From: Pasteurella sp030783905
GTDB lineage: Bacteria; Pseudomonadota; Gammaproteobacteria; Enterobacterales; Pasteurellaceae
Assembly (NCBI GenBank): GCA_051122655.1
Contig: CP182107.1
Coordinates: forward strand, 434,001 to 498,000
Length of the DNA stretch: 64,000 bases
Direction of reading: 5' to 3'
Positions within the stretch are counted from its first letter, which is position 1. Each line of letters begins with the position of its first letter. The notes beneath the pieces were generated by a model. The model was given only the letters and a program-made list of their open reading frames with translations. It did not search any database and was not told the origin of the DNA. The translations under genes and the position numbers were made by a program. This document shows, piece by piece, positions 35,223 through 43,848 of the stretch.

Positions 35223-37151
35223 TTGAACGATATGGTAAAAAATTTAGTCCTTTGGATTGTGGTCGCTGTCGTAATGATGACCGCATACCAAGGCTTTAAT
35301 TCAAGCTCGTCAGGAAATACCACTGACTATACTACCTTCATTACTGATTTGGGTAACGATCAAGTTCGTCATGCCCGTTTTGATTATAATGAAATTTTTG
35401 TCACGAAAACCGATGGCAGTAAATATACGACAGTGATGCCATTAAATGATGATAAGTTACTCAATGATCTTCTTAATAAGAAAGTCAAAGTTGAAGGGAC
35501 ATTACCAGAAAAACGGGGTTTATTCTCGCAAATCTTAATTTCTTGGTTCCCGATGCTGTTACTTATCGGGGTGTGGTTTTTCTTTATGCGTCAGATGCAA
35601 GGTGGTGGCGGTAAAGCCATGAGTTTTGGTAAAAGCCGTGCCAGAATGATGACACAAGAACAGATTAAGACCACTTTTGCTGATGTGGCGGGTTGTGATG
35701 AAGCTAAAGAAGAAGTGGGCGAAATTGTGGATTTCTTACGTGATCCAGGTAAATTCCAAAAACTCGGCGGTAAAATTCCTAAAGGGATTTTAATGGTCGG
35801 CCCACCAGGTACTGGTAAAACCTTATTAGCTAAAGCGATTGCTGGTGAGGCGAAAGTGCCTTTCTTTACCATTTCAGGTTCAGACTTCGTTGAAATGTTC
35901 GTGGGGGTTGGTGCTTCGCGTGTTCGTGATATGTTTGAACAAGCGAAGAAAAATGCACCTTGTTTAATTTTTATCGATGAAATTGATGCCGTTGGTCGTC
36001 AGCGTGGTGCTGGTTTAGGCGGGGGACACGATGAACGTGAACAAACCTTAAACCAAATGTTAGTCGAAATGGACGGCTTTGAAGGAAATGAAGGGGTGAT
36101 CGTGATTGCGGCGACAAACCGCCCAGATGTGCTTGACCCAGCCTTAACGCGACCTGGTCGTTTTGACCGTCAAGTGGTCGTGGGCTTACCTGATGTGCGT
36201 GGTCGTGAACAAATCTTAAAAGTGCATATGCGTCGTGTACCGATTGCGCCAGATGTGGATGCCATGACACTTGCACGTGGTACACCGGGGTATTCGGGGG
36301 CTGATTTAGCAAACTTAGTCAATGAGGCCGCACTGTTTGCTGCACGGACGAATAAGCGTTTAGTCACCATGCTTGAATTTGAAAAAGCCAAAGACAAAAT
36401 TAATATGGGGCCTGAACGTCGCACCATGATCATGACGGAAAAACAAAAAGAATCGACCGCTTATCATGAAGCAGGCCATGCTATTGTAGGATACATTGTG
36501 CCAGAACACGATCCTGTACATAAAGTGACAATTATTCCACGTGGACGCGCATTAGGGGTAACCTTCTTTTTACCAGAAGGCGATCAAGTCAGTATTAGCC
36601 AAAAACAACTAGAAAGTAAGTTGTCTACATTATATGCAGGCCGTTTGGCGGAAGATTTGATTTATGGTGAAGAAAATATCTCAACAGGTGCCTCAAACGA
36701 TATTAAAGTCGCAACCAATATTGCGCGTAATATGGTGACCCAATGGGGATTCTCTGACAAACTAGGGCCAATTCTGTATTCTGAAGATGACGGTGAAGTG
36801 TTCTTAGGTCGTTCAATGGCAAAAGCAAAACATATGTCAGATGAAACCGCACATCTTATCGATGAGGAAGTGCGTGCGATTGTCACACGTAACTATGAAC
36901 GTGCAAGACAGATTCTGATTGATAACATGGATATTTTACATGCGATGAAAGATGCGTTAGTGAAATATGAGACCATTGAAGAAGAGCAGATTGAGCAGTT
37001 GATGAAGCGTCAACCTGTGACGCCACCATCTGGTTGGGAAGAGAGCGAACCCGTGACACAAAATAAAGCGAGGAGAAACGCGAGCTCAGCACAAGAAAGT
37101 GCGGTGGAAACGGAACAAGATACCGACCAGCAGCCACCTGCTGATAAATAG
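35223..37151 (+). CDS. ftsH: ATP-dependent zinc metalloprotease FtsH
   Basis: 642 residues. Two N-terminal membrane segments flank a periplasmic domain (residues 25-100). AAA domain: Walker A GPPGTGKT, Walker B CLIFIDEIDAVG, second region of homology with TNRPDVLDPALTRPGRFDR. Zinc protease: HEAGH. It degrades membrane and short-lived regulatory proteins. The start used is TTG at 35223, because AGAGGT lies six bases upstream; an ATG at 35232 matches the E. coli N terminus better but is 15 bases from that site. The C-terminal 40 residues are low-complexity and contain an uptake signal. Confidence 0.96.
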   Translation: MNDMVKNLVLWIVVAVVMMTAYQGFNSSSSGNTTDYTTFITDLGNDQVRHARFDYNEIFVTKTDGSKYTTVMPLNDDKLLNDLLNKKVKVEGTLPEKRGLFSQILISWFPMLLLIGVWFFFMRQMQGGGGKAMSFGKSRARMMTQEQIKTTFADVAGCDEAKEEVGEIVDFLRDPGKFQKLGGKIPKGILMVGPPGTGKTLLAKAIAGEAKVPFFTISGSDFVEMFVGVGASRVRDMFEQAKKNAPCLIFIDEIDAVGRQRGAGLGGGHDEREQTLNQMLVEMDGFEGNEGVIVIAATNRPDVLDPALTRPGRFDRQVVVGLPDVRGREQILKVHMRRVPIAPDVDAMTLARGTPGYSGADLANLVNEAALFAARTNKRLVTMLEFEKAKDKINMGPERRTMIMTEKQKESTAYHEAGHAIVGYIVPEHDPVHKVTIIPRGRALGVTFFLPEGDQVSISQKQLESKLSTLYAGRLAEDLIYGEENISTGASNDIKVATNIARNMVTQWGFSDKLGPILYSEDDGEVFLGRSMAKAKHMSDETAHLIDEEVRAIVTRNYERARQILIDNMDILHAMKDALVKYETIEEEQIEQLMKRQPVTPPSGWEESEPVTQNKARRNASSAQESAVETEQDTDQQPPADK

Positions 37152-37159
37152 GTACGATC

Positions 37160-37195
37160 AAACCCCTTTAATCTCTGATTAAAGGGGTTTTCTTT
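37160..37195 (+). terminator. Terminator of ftsH
   Basis: AACCCCTTTAATC (37161-37173) and GATTAAAGGGGTT (37177-37189), loop TCT, then TTCTTTT. Confidence 0.92.
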
Positions 37196-37284
37196 TCGTG
37201 CTGTTCTGGTTTTGGTAATAAGTTATTTTTTCTATCTCAATCTTTCGTTATAATTAATCACACCTTTCATCGTGGTAATGATTA

Positions 37285-38112
37285 ATGAAATTATACGCAA
37301 ATAATAAAGTATTAGACTTATCTACGCCCCAAATTATGGGGATTTTAAATTTCACCCCAGATTCCTTTTCAGACAGTGGTCAATTTTTTGACTTAGATAA
37401 AGCCCTTTTTCATGTGGAAAACATGATACATGCTGGGGCAACGATCATCGATATTGGTGGTGAGTCAACGCGTCCTATGGCTGAAGAGGTGACGCTGGAA
37501 CAAGAATTAGCACGCGTGATTCCTGTGGTGGAAGCCGTACGCCAGAACTTTGATTGTTGGATTTCTGTGGATACCTCAAAAGCTGAGGTGATGAAAGCAG
37601 CCGCAAGTGTTGGGATGGATTTGATCAATGATATCCGAGCATTGCGTGAGCCAAATGCCTTACATACAGCAGCTAAGCTTGATTTACCCGTGTGTATTAT
37701 GCATATGCAAGGAGAACCGCGTACTATGCAACAAAATCCTGATTATGCGGATGTCGTGGCTGACGTGTTTGCATTTTTACAACAACGCTCGGCAGAATGT
37801 ATAAGCGCGGGTATTCGGAAAGAAAATATTATTTGGGATATGGGCTTTGGTTTTGGTAAAACCGTGAGACATAATTATCAATTATTGCAGAACTTAGCGC
37901 ACTTTTGTGCAGCAGGTTTCCCAGTATTAGCAGGACTTTCACGTAAATCGATGATTGGTCATGTATTAGAAAAAACGGTAGAACACCGTGTTGTCGGGAG
38001 TGTCGCAGGAGCATTAATTGCGATCATGCATGGTGCTAAAATTGTTCGCGTACATGACGTTGAGCAAACGGCGGACGCTCTCAAGATTTGGCAAGCAACA
38101 AAAAATGCTTAG
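37285..38112 (+). CDS. folP: Dihydropteroate synthase
   Basis: 275 residues. Condenses p-aminobenzoate with the pterin diphosphate in folate synthesis; target of sulfonamides. Signatures MGILNFTPDSFSDSG, DIGGESTRP, VDTSKAEV, LINDI and the phosphate-binding FPVLAGLSRKSMIG are intact. The start lies next to a weak ribosome binding site (GGTAATGATTA). 21 bases separate it from glmM, so the two are cotranscribed. Confidence 0.96.
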   Translation: MKLYANNKVLDLSTPQIMGILNFTPDSFSDSGQFFDLDKALFHVENMIHAGATIIDIGGESTRPMAEEVTLEQELARVIPVVEAVRQNFDCWISVDTSKAEVMKAAASVGMDLINDIRALREPNALHTAAKLDLPVCIMHMQGEPRTMQQNPDYADVVADVFAFLQQRSAECISAGIRKENIIWDMGFGFGKTVRHNYQLLQNLAHFCAAGFPVLAGLSRKSMIGHVLEKTVEHRVVGSVAGALIAIMHGAKIVRVHDVEQTADALKIWQATKNA

Positions 38113-38133
38113 GAAATGAAGGATTAAGAAAAG

Positions 38134-39468
38134 ATGGCTGAACGTAAATATTTTGGTACAGATGGTGTACGTGGCAAAGTGGGCACATTCCCAATTACCC
38201 CTGATTTTGCATTGAAATTAGGTTGGGCAGCAGGCAAAGTCTTAGCAACCCAAGGGTCAAGAACGGTATTAATTGGTAAAGATACCCGTATTTCCGGTTA
38301 TATGCTGGAATCGGCACTTGAAGCAGGCTTAGCGGCAGCTGGACTCTCAGCTGCTTTTACTGGACCGATGCCGACCCCTGCTATTGCTTATTTAGCGCGT
38401 ACATTTCGTGCCGAGGCGGGCATAGTGATTTCTGCCTCGCATAACCCATATGATGATAACGGAATCAAATTCTTTTCAGCACAGGGAACCAAATTGCCCG
38501 ATGATGTAGAAGAAGCGATTGAGGCAATGCTAGAGGAGCCGATGGATTGTGTGGAGTCTGCCGAACTGGGGCGAGCCAGTCGTATTAATGATGCGGTAGG
38601 CCGTTATATTGAGTTCTGTAAGGGCACCTTTCCTGCTCATCTGAGTTTAGAAAATTATAAAATTGTAGTGGATTGTGCACATGGTGCCACTTACCACATT
38701 GCACCAAGTGTTATGCGTGAACTAGGTGCAGAGGTGGTGGAAATTGGTACCAAGCCAAATGGACTGAATATTAATGAAAAATGCGGTGCAACCGATATTC
38801 GCGCATTGCAAGAGAAAGTCCTTGAAGTGAAGGCGGATGTAGGACTGGCTTACGATGGTGACGGTGATCGTTTAATCATGGTTGACCATTTAGGTCATAA
38901 AGTCGATGGTGACCAAGCTTTATTTATTATTGCGCGTGAAGCTTTACGTGCGGGGAATCTGAAAGGTGGGGTCGTCGGCACACTTATGAGTAATATGAGT
39001 CTTGAACTGGCCTTGAAACAGTTAGGCGTGCCTTTTGTGCGTGCGAATGTAGGGGATCGCTATGTATTGGAGAAGATGCAAGAAAAAGGCTGGTTATTGG
39101 GCGGTGAGAACTCCGGTCATATTATTATTCTAGATAAAAACACCACAGGAGATGGTATCATTGCTTCATTAGCGGTATTAAGCGCGATGGTACAACATAA
39201 GTTGTCTTTAAACGAGTTAGCGAGTGCAGTGCCGCTTTTCCCACAAGTGTTGATTAATGTGCGCTTTGCTGGTGGCGCGAATCCATTAGACAGTGCTGCG
39301 GTAAAAGCAGTTGCCGCTGAGGTTGAAAAGCGTTTAGCGGGTAAAGGGCGTATTTTATTACGTAAATCGGGTACAGAGCCGTTAATTCGCGTCATGGTAG
39401 AATGCGAAGATGGTGTGTTGGCTCAACAGTGCGCAGAACAAATTGCCGATGTTGTGCGTGCCAATTAG
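38134..39468 (+). CDS. glmM: Phosphoglucosamine mutase
   Basis: 444 residues. Converts glucosamine-6-phosphate to glucosamine-1-phosphate for peptidoglycan and LPS precursors. FGTDGVRGKVG at the N terminus, phosphoserine loop ISASHNPYDDNG, metal loop DGDGDR, sugar loop GGENSGHI and phosphate loop RKSGTEPLIRV are all present. The folP-glmM pairing is the usual one. Confidence 0.97.
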   Translation: MAERKYFGTDGVRGKVGTFPITPDFALKLGWAAGKVLATQGSRTVLIGKDTRISGYMLESALEAGLAAAGLSAAFTGPMPTPAIAYLARTFRAEAGIVISASHNPYDDNGIKFFSAQGTKLPDDVEEAIEAMLEEPMDCVESAELGRASRINDAVGRYIEFCKGTFPAHLSLENYKIVVDCAHGATYHIAPSVMRELGAEVVEIGTKPNGLNINEKCGATDIRALQEKVLEVKADVGLAYDGDGDRLIMVDHLGHKVDGDQALFIIAREALRAGNLKGGVVGTLMSNMSLELALKQLGVPFVRANVGDRYVLEKMQEKGWLLGGENSGHIIILDKNTTGDGIIASLAVLSAMVQHKLSLNELASAVPLFPQVLINVRFAGGANPLDSAAVKAVAAEVEKRLAGKGRILLRKSGTEPLIRVMVECEDGVLAQQCAEQIADVVRAN

Positions 39469-39478
39469 TGTGAGTTTT

Positions 39479-39512
39479 AATAAACTGAGTCGGGATGACT
39501 CAGTTTATTTTT
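39479..39512 (+). terminator. Terminator of glmM
   Basis: AATAAACTGAGTC (39479-39491) and GACTCAGTTTATT (39497-39509), then TTTT. Confidence 0.92.
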
Positions 39513-39532
39513 TACTATATTGAGAGTCAGTT

Positions 39533-39991
39533 ATGGATATTTTTGTTATGCGTCATGGCGAAGCTGAAATGATGGCGAAATCAGATAAAGAACGCCATTT
39601 AAATCTGCGAGGTATTCAACAAGCAATTTCGCAAGGTGAGTGGTTAAAATCGACGATGATGGTCGATAAAGTCCTAGTGAGTCCTTATGTCAGAGCACAA
39701 CAAACCTTTGAACAAATTAATGATGTGTATGCAGAACAATTAGCCGAGAAGATGGAGACTTGGGATCATATCACGCCATATGGTAATTCGCATACGGTGC
39801 TCAGTTACTTAGCTCTGTTAGCCATTCAAGGTGTTCGTTCAGTCTTGATTGTTTCGCATCTTCCGTTGGTAGGGGAAATTGTCTTTTCCCTTTGTGGTCA
39901 CAGTTCCGTCAGTTTTTATCCTTCAACGATTACGCATGTTCAGTGGGATGGCGAAATCGGTAATATTGTGCAAGTAAAATACCCAGAATAA
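39533..39991 (+). CDS. sixA: Phosphohistidine phosphatase SixA
   Basis: 152 residues, histidine-phosphatase superfamily. The catalytic RHGEA motif is at residues 8-12 and the second conserved His in SHLPLVGE. SixA removes phosphate from phosphohistidine, in E. coli on ArcB and on the nitrogen phosphotransferase system. Slightly shorter than the E. coli protein. The ribosome binding site is weak. Confidence 0.9.
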   Translation: MDIFVMRHGEAEMMAKSDKERHLNLRGIQQAISQGEWLKSTMMVDKVLVSPYVRAQQTFEQINDVYAEQLAEKMETWDHITPYGNSHTVLSYLALLAIQGVRSVLIVSHLPLVGEIVFSLCGHSSVSFYPSTITHVQWDGEIGNIVQVKYPE

Positions 39992-40271
39992 ACAAATAGG
40001 GATGTCTTTTGTAGTAAATTTCAGCAAAATGAAAAGTTCAATCATTTACATTAATTCACAAAAGTGCGCTGATATAACTTTATTTTTATTTAAACTTCAA
40101 TAAGTTACATGGGGCGGACTGCATTTTACGCAGCTTAACAGAATATGTGGTTTAGTAAAATAATGTAAATAATCATTTCTTTTTCATGGAATTTAATACA
40201 CACTATGTCAAGCAAAGTATCACGCTTTGTACGTGTTAAGTTTAAAAACCTCGTAAAAGTTAGGAGACATG

Positions 40272-40829
40272 ATGAAAAAATCAGTATTAGCCGCATTAGT
40301 ATTAGGGGCGACTTTAAGCGTCACGGGTTGTTTTGATAAAGAGAGCAAAGCTGGCCAAGAAGTGGAAAAAGCGAAAGCGAGTGTTGTTGAAAGCAAAGAA
40401 GCTGTCGTGAATGCAGCAAATGAAGTGAAAGAAAGTACCGCAGCCAAAGTGGAAGAAGTCAAAGCTGCCACTGCGGCGAAAGTGGAAGAAATGAAAGACG
40501 CCACTTCCGCTAAAATGGAAGAAATGAAGGCGACAATGGCTGAAGTGAAAAAGGATGTCGCAGAAAAAGCCGCTGAAGTAAAAGAGGCTGCGGCAACGAA
40601 AGTTGACGAAGCCAAAGCTGCGGTTGCAGAGAAAAGTGCCGAAATGAAAGACGCTACAGCAGCCAAAGTAGAAGAGGCGAAAGTTGCTAGCGCAGAAGCT
40701 AAGCAAACCGCAACAGAAAAAGCTGCTGAAATGAAAGAAGCAGCAAAAGAAGACGTTAACAAAGCTGCCGATGCAGTGAAAGAAAAAGCTGAAGAAGTTA
40801 AAGAATCAGTTGCCCCGAAAGCACAATAA
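40272..40829 (+). CDS. Repetitive Ala/Lys/Glu-rich lipoprotein
   Basis: 185 residues from the second of two ATGs (AGGAG is five bases before it, only two before the first at 40269). Signal peptide ends in the lipobox LSVTGC, acylated Cys20. The mature protein is almost wholly made of 11- to 13-residue units such as AAKVEEVKAAT, AEKAAEVKEAA and ATKVDEAKAAV, predicting one long amphipathic helix or coiled coil, as in LEA-like or apolipoprotein-like proteins. Function unknown; a periplasmic spacer or envelope-stress role would fit. Repeat units of this type can expand and shrink by recombination. The 277 bp upstream has no gene I can see. Confidence 0.75.
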   Translation: MKKSVLAALVLGATLSVTGCFDKESKAGQEVEKAKASVVESKEAVVNAANEVKESTAAKVEEVKAATAAKVEEMKDATSAKMEEMKATMAEVKKDVAEKAAEVKEAAATKVDEAKAAVAEKSAEMKDATAAKVEEAKVASAEAKQTATEKAAEMKEAAKEDVNKAADAVKEKAEEVKESVAPKAQ

Positions 40830-40840
40830 TCACTTCATAA

Positions 40841-40870
40841 AAATAGCGGAGAATGTCTCCGCTATTTTTT
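40841..40870. terminator. Bidirectional terminator between the lipoprotein gene and minC
   Basis: AAATAGCGGAGA (40841-40852) and TCTCCGCTATTT (40856-40867), loop ATG, with T- and A-runs on the two sides. Confidence 0.92.
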
Positions 40871-41550
40871 TATGAGCGTTCATCTTTTAATAAAAAATCA
40901 AAACGCAGTTTATCTTTATCGGCAAAAACCCGTACGGCTTGTTGGCGATAGTCGTCAGGAATATTGTCTTTATATAAAAAGCGACTGCTTACTGCAATAA
41001 ACTCCGCATCCAGATACTGGGTATAAATGGAACCCACATTGTTGTTAACCCCGGCCATTGCCCGTCCTAATAATTTACCATAAATATGCACATTTCCGTC
41101 AGCCGCCACTTCTGCGCCAGGTTCAACATTGCCGTGAATAATGAGATCACTATTTTTGGCATAAATGACTTGTTTACTTGCAACATGTTGATGAATAATT
41201 TTAACGGGTAAACAACGAGGCTCTGGTAGAATGTCGGTCAATTCACCGCTCTTACCTAATAATGCCAAGCCAGATGTCATGATTAATTCTTTTTGTAGAT
41301 GATTTGCCCAATCCGACACACCAATAATATGAACATTAAATGTTTCAAACAGGGTTTTTAGTGCGACTAAATTGACTTTCTCGAGCGTTGGCGTGAATTG
41401 AAGAATGACTGAAGTATGCTGAAAAATAGCGGGAGAGGATTTGAGTTTCTTGTTTAATGCACGTTTAATGACGGTCAGGCTCGGGCTATGAATCGTCATA
41501 AAAATAGATGAAAATTGCCCTGTACGAAATTCTACAATATCCTGTGCCAT
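40870..41550 (-). CDS. minC: Septum site-determining protein MinC
   Basis: 226 residues from the ATG at 41550; a TTG at 41562 is in frame but has no site. Residues 1-100 are the N-terminal FtsZ-inhibiting domain, and the C-terminal beta-helix domain begins at the VIYAKNSDLIIHGNVEPGAE stretch with GNVHIYGKLLGRAMAG. MinC with MinD blocks FtsZ rings away from midcell. minD and minE, normally downstream, are not here: the next gene is the convergent lipoprotein gene. Confidence 0.93.
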   Translation of the reverse strand: MAQDIVEFRTGQFSSIFMTIHSPSLTVIKRALNKKLKSSPAIFQHTSVILQFTPTLEKVNLVALKTLFETFNVHIIGVSDWANHLQKELIMTSGLALLGKSGELTDILPEPRCLPVKIIHQHVASKQVIYAKNSDLIIHGNVEPGAEVAADGNVHIYGKLLGRAMAGVNNNVGSIYTQYLDAEFIAVSSRFLYKDNIPDDYRQQAVRVFADKDKLRFDFLLKDERS

Positions 41551-41643
41551 AACCCTATCCAAATAAACAAATTACGTGTTCCAATCATAAAGAATTGTGC
41601 TAGGATCGGCAAATCTTTTTTATTGGAATTGGAAGTAAAATCA

Positions 41644-41895
41644 ATGTTATGTGCGATTTATAAAAGTAACAGAAAAATCGGGACGTATCTTTATGTGGCA
41701 AAGCGCGATCAATTTGAGGCGATTCCAGATGTATTAAGAGAGGCATTTGGCCCCCCTATTTTTGTGATGATGTTTAATCTTGCCGGACAAAAAGCATTAG
41801 TTAATGCCGATAAAGACACGGTGCGTAAAAAGATTGAAACACAAGGTTTTTATTTACAGATGCCCAAAGAGGATGATTGGTTATTTAAGCTGTAG
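41644..41895 (+). CDS. ycgL: YcgL domain protein
   Basis: 83 residues. MLCAIYKSNRKIGTYLYVAK and FNLAGQKALVNAD identify the small YcgL (DUF709) family, function unknown. It is divergent from minC, the same neighbourhood as in enterobacteria. An in-frame extension from 41515 has no start support. The last 15 bases overlap the 3' end of the convergent DNA glycosylase gene. Confidence 0.88.
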   Translation: MLCAIYKSNRKIGTYLYVAKRDQFEAIPDVLREAFGPPIFVMMFNLAGQKALVNADKDTVRKKIETQGFYLQMPKEDDWLFKL

Positions 41896-42273
41896 TTTGG
41901 TTGAAGTAAAGCGTGCGTTGGTGGGCATTCTTTCTAAAATGCGTGCCCTATTCGCCGCTAAGGCATGTTCGGTCGGTGTGTAGTCTAACCAGAGTGTCTT
42001 GTCTTCAGGTAAATTATCAGGCCAAATGTATTGCACATTAAAGCCGCGCGCTTTGCATTCTTGATGCAATAAATCATAACGTTTTTTCAGAAAACTGAGC
42101 TTATTAAAGAAAAAACGCACGTGACCAGTGCCTAATTTATAATCCTCAGGTTGACCAATAAGACTAAATTTCCCTTTTGCCACCGCATTAGGAATACGTG
42201 TGAGTTCTCTGTGTTCAGCTAATAAATGTTGATCACAAAGTTCGCAAGGGTCGATGAGATTGATACGTGTCAT
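41881..42273 (-). CDS. Pyrimidine dimer DNA glycosylase (T4 endonuclease V-like)
   Basis: 130 residues. MTRINLIDPCELCDQHLLAEHR is nearly the N terminus of T4 endonuclease V. After Met removal Thr2 supplies the alpha-amino nucleophile, and Glu23 of the LLAEHRE stretch is the catalytic acid; both are present. LGTGHVRFFFNKLSFLKKRYDL, later DYTPTEHALAANRARIL, follow the T4 fold. It should cut at cyclobutane dimers, giving a base-excision route for UV damage in addition to UvrABC. Its 3' end overlaps ycgL. Confidence 0.88.
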   Translation of the reverse strand: MTRINLIDPCELCDQHLLAEHRELTRIPNAVAKGKFSLIGQPEDYKLGTGHVRFFFNKLSFLKKRYDLLHQECKARGFNVQYIWPDNLPEDKTLWLDYTPTEHALAANRARILERMPTNARFTSTKLQLK

Positions 42274-42332
42274 GAAAATCCAATAGGGTGTAGTGAAAAT
42301 GGCATCATTGATGCCATTTCTCAGTGTGTGGT

Positions 42333-42635
42333 TTATTTGAGTGTTTCGATAAATTTCGCTATGCTTTGCATATCTTCTTCAGATAAGCGAGATTTTGCGG
42401 CATTCCCTGCGCCGATAATTTGTCCTTCTTTACGTGCTTTGAGTCCATTGATAATTTCATCTGCCGGTAAATCTTTTAACGGACGAGACTGATTTAGGGC
42501 TGATTTTTCAGCCTGATTACCATGGCAAAATGAACAAGGTTTAAAGAGTTGTTGACCCCGTTCAACACTGACATTGGCTTGTGCAAGTGGACTCAGTGCA
42601 AGCAGAATCCATAAAGTTGAGTGATATTTTTTCAT
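42333..42635 (-). CDS. Small periplasmic c-type cytochrome
   Basis: 100 residues with a signal peptide (1-20, cleavage after AQA). One heme-binding motif CSFCH (Cys34, Cys37, His38). A C-terminal helix SRLSEEDMQSIAKFIETLK is usual for small class I cytochromes. A Met in that region could be the sixth ligand, unproven. Last gene of the FTR1/P19 cluster; its start overlaps the thioredoxin gene stop by four bases. It may pass electrons for Fe(III) reduction or re-oxidation in the periplasm (inference). Confidence 0.85.
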   Translation of the reverse strand: MKKYHSTLWILLALSPLAQANVSVERGQQLFKPCSFCHGNQAEKSALNQSRPLKDLPADEIINGLKARKEGQIIGAGNAAKSRLSEEDMQSIAKFIETLK

Positions 42636-43138
42636 TCGTTAACCTTAAAAAATGAGTGTAGTTCCTGAGCAGGAATTAAGCCCTCGAATTTATAAAGGAT
42701 TTTGCCTTCGCGGTCAATAACGAAAGAGGTGGGGGTACCAATTAATTGATAGCGTTCAGCGGTAATGTTTAATTGATCCTTGACCACTAACAGCGAAATC
42801 TCGCTTTTTTTTACAACCGCTTGCGTATCGCCTTTTTCTCCATCAATGTTAACAGCAATAATGTGTAAGTTATTTTGTGGATAAGCGTGGAGAAGTTGTT
42901 CAAAGCTTTTGAGTTCGGCGATACATACGCCACAGCTTTCTGACCAGAAATTCAGCAAAATTGTTTTCCCTTTCCCTTCACTTAAAGCACGTTGTTTCCC
43001 CGCTAAATCAAACACCGCAATTTCGGGCGCTGGTTTGCCAATCACCGCGACGTCGTCTTTGCAGCTTATACAAGCAAAGAACATGATGCAAAGTAGCACA
43101 CACTTCAAAAGTGCGGTGAGAAATGGACTAATTTTCAT
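42632..43138 (-). CDS. TlpA-like thioredoxin lipoprotein
   Basis: 168 residues. Signal peptide with lipobox ACISC (Cys26), then a thioredoxin fold with active site CGVC (Cys69, Cys72) after FWSES, cis-Pro in GTPTSFVIDREG. The same operon in Campylobacter also has one or two such thioredoxins. It overlaps the ATPase gene by eleven bases. Confidence 0.88.
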   Translation of the reverse strand: MKISPFLTALLKCVLLCIMFFACISCKDDVAVIGKPAPEIAVFDLAGKQRALSEGKGKTILLNFWSESCGVCIAELKSFEQLLHAYPQNNLHIIAVNIDGEKGDTQAVVKKSEISLLVVKDQLNITAERYQLIGTPTSFVIDREGKILYKFEGLIPAQELHSFFKVNE

Positions 43139-43799
43139 GGGTCGCTTCTCGTAGGAATTTACCGTGTTGCAAGAAAATGGTGCGATCAGCCAGTTTACTT
43201 AACTCAGGATTATGGGTGACCATTACCACGGTGCGTCCTTGTCGGTTGAGGGCGACCAATAAGTCGAGAACCAGTTGTTCGTTTTTTTCATCGAGGTTCC
43301 CGGTCGGTTCATCGGCAAAAATGACAGGCGGTTGATTGACTAAGGCACGTGCAATACATACGCGTTGCTGTTCACCTCCAGACAATTGGCTAGGGAGGTG
43401 ATCAACGCGATGCGCCAGTCCCACTTGTTCGAGTACCGCTTTCGCCGCATCTTCATCAATTACACTGTGATAATGTTGTGCGAGCATCACATTTTCGAGT
43501 GCGGTTAAGTAAGGGATTAAATGAAATTGCTGAAAGACTAAGCCGATCTTTTCCGCACGAAATCGCTGTCTGCCAATTTCATCCAATTGTGCTGCATCCA
43601 CACCGTCTAGGATCACTTTTCCTTCACTGGCCGTATCTAAGCAGGTGAGAATATTCATTAAGGTGGTTTTACCAGAGCCTGAAGCCCCCATGATTGCCAC
43701 AAATTCTCCTTCGCTAATTTGGATATTGATATCTTCAAGGGCGGTGACTTGACCAAATCGTTTGTATAAATGTTGTGTTTCAATCACATAGTTTGGCAT
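43128..43799 (-). CDS. ABC transporter ATPase, MacB/LolD class
   Basis: 223 residues. Walker A GASGSGKT, signature LSGGEQQRVCIARA, Walker B VIFADEPTGNLD, H loop MVTHNPE. The NLD and GNLDEKN pattern belongs to the MacB/LolD group that drives mechanotransmission rather than import. It pairs with the two FtsX/MacB-type permeases upstream. Confidence 0.92.
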   Translation of the reverse strand: MPNYVIETQHLYKRFGQVTALEDINIQISEGEFVAIMGASGSGKTTLMNILTCLDTASEGKVILDGVDAAQLDEIGRQRFRAEKIGLVFQQFHLIPYLTALENVMLAQHYHSVIDEDAAKAVLEQVGLAHRVDHLPSQLSGGEQQRVCIARALVNQPPVIFADEPTGNLDEKNEQLVLDLLVALNRQGRTVVMVTHNPELSKLADRTIFLQHGKFLREATHEN

Positions 43800-43848
43800 T
43801 TTTCGTTTCCTTTTTGTTCAATCTGCAAGACTTGCAACGCGATTGCCC

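Noticed and set aside
40220..40762. Long minus-strand ORF opposite the repetitive lipoprotein gene
   Set aside because: It is the antisense of a low-complexity repeat; its Ala/Ser/Phe-rich product has no family, and the plus-strand gene has a lipobox and ribosome binding site.
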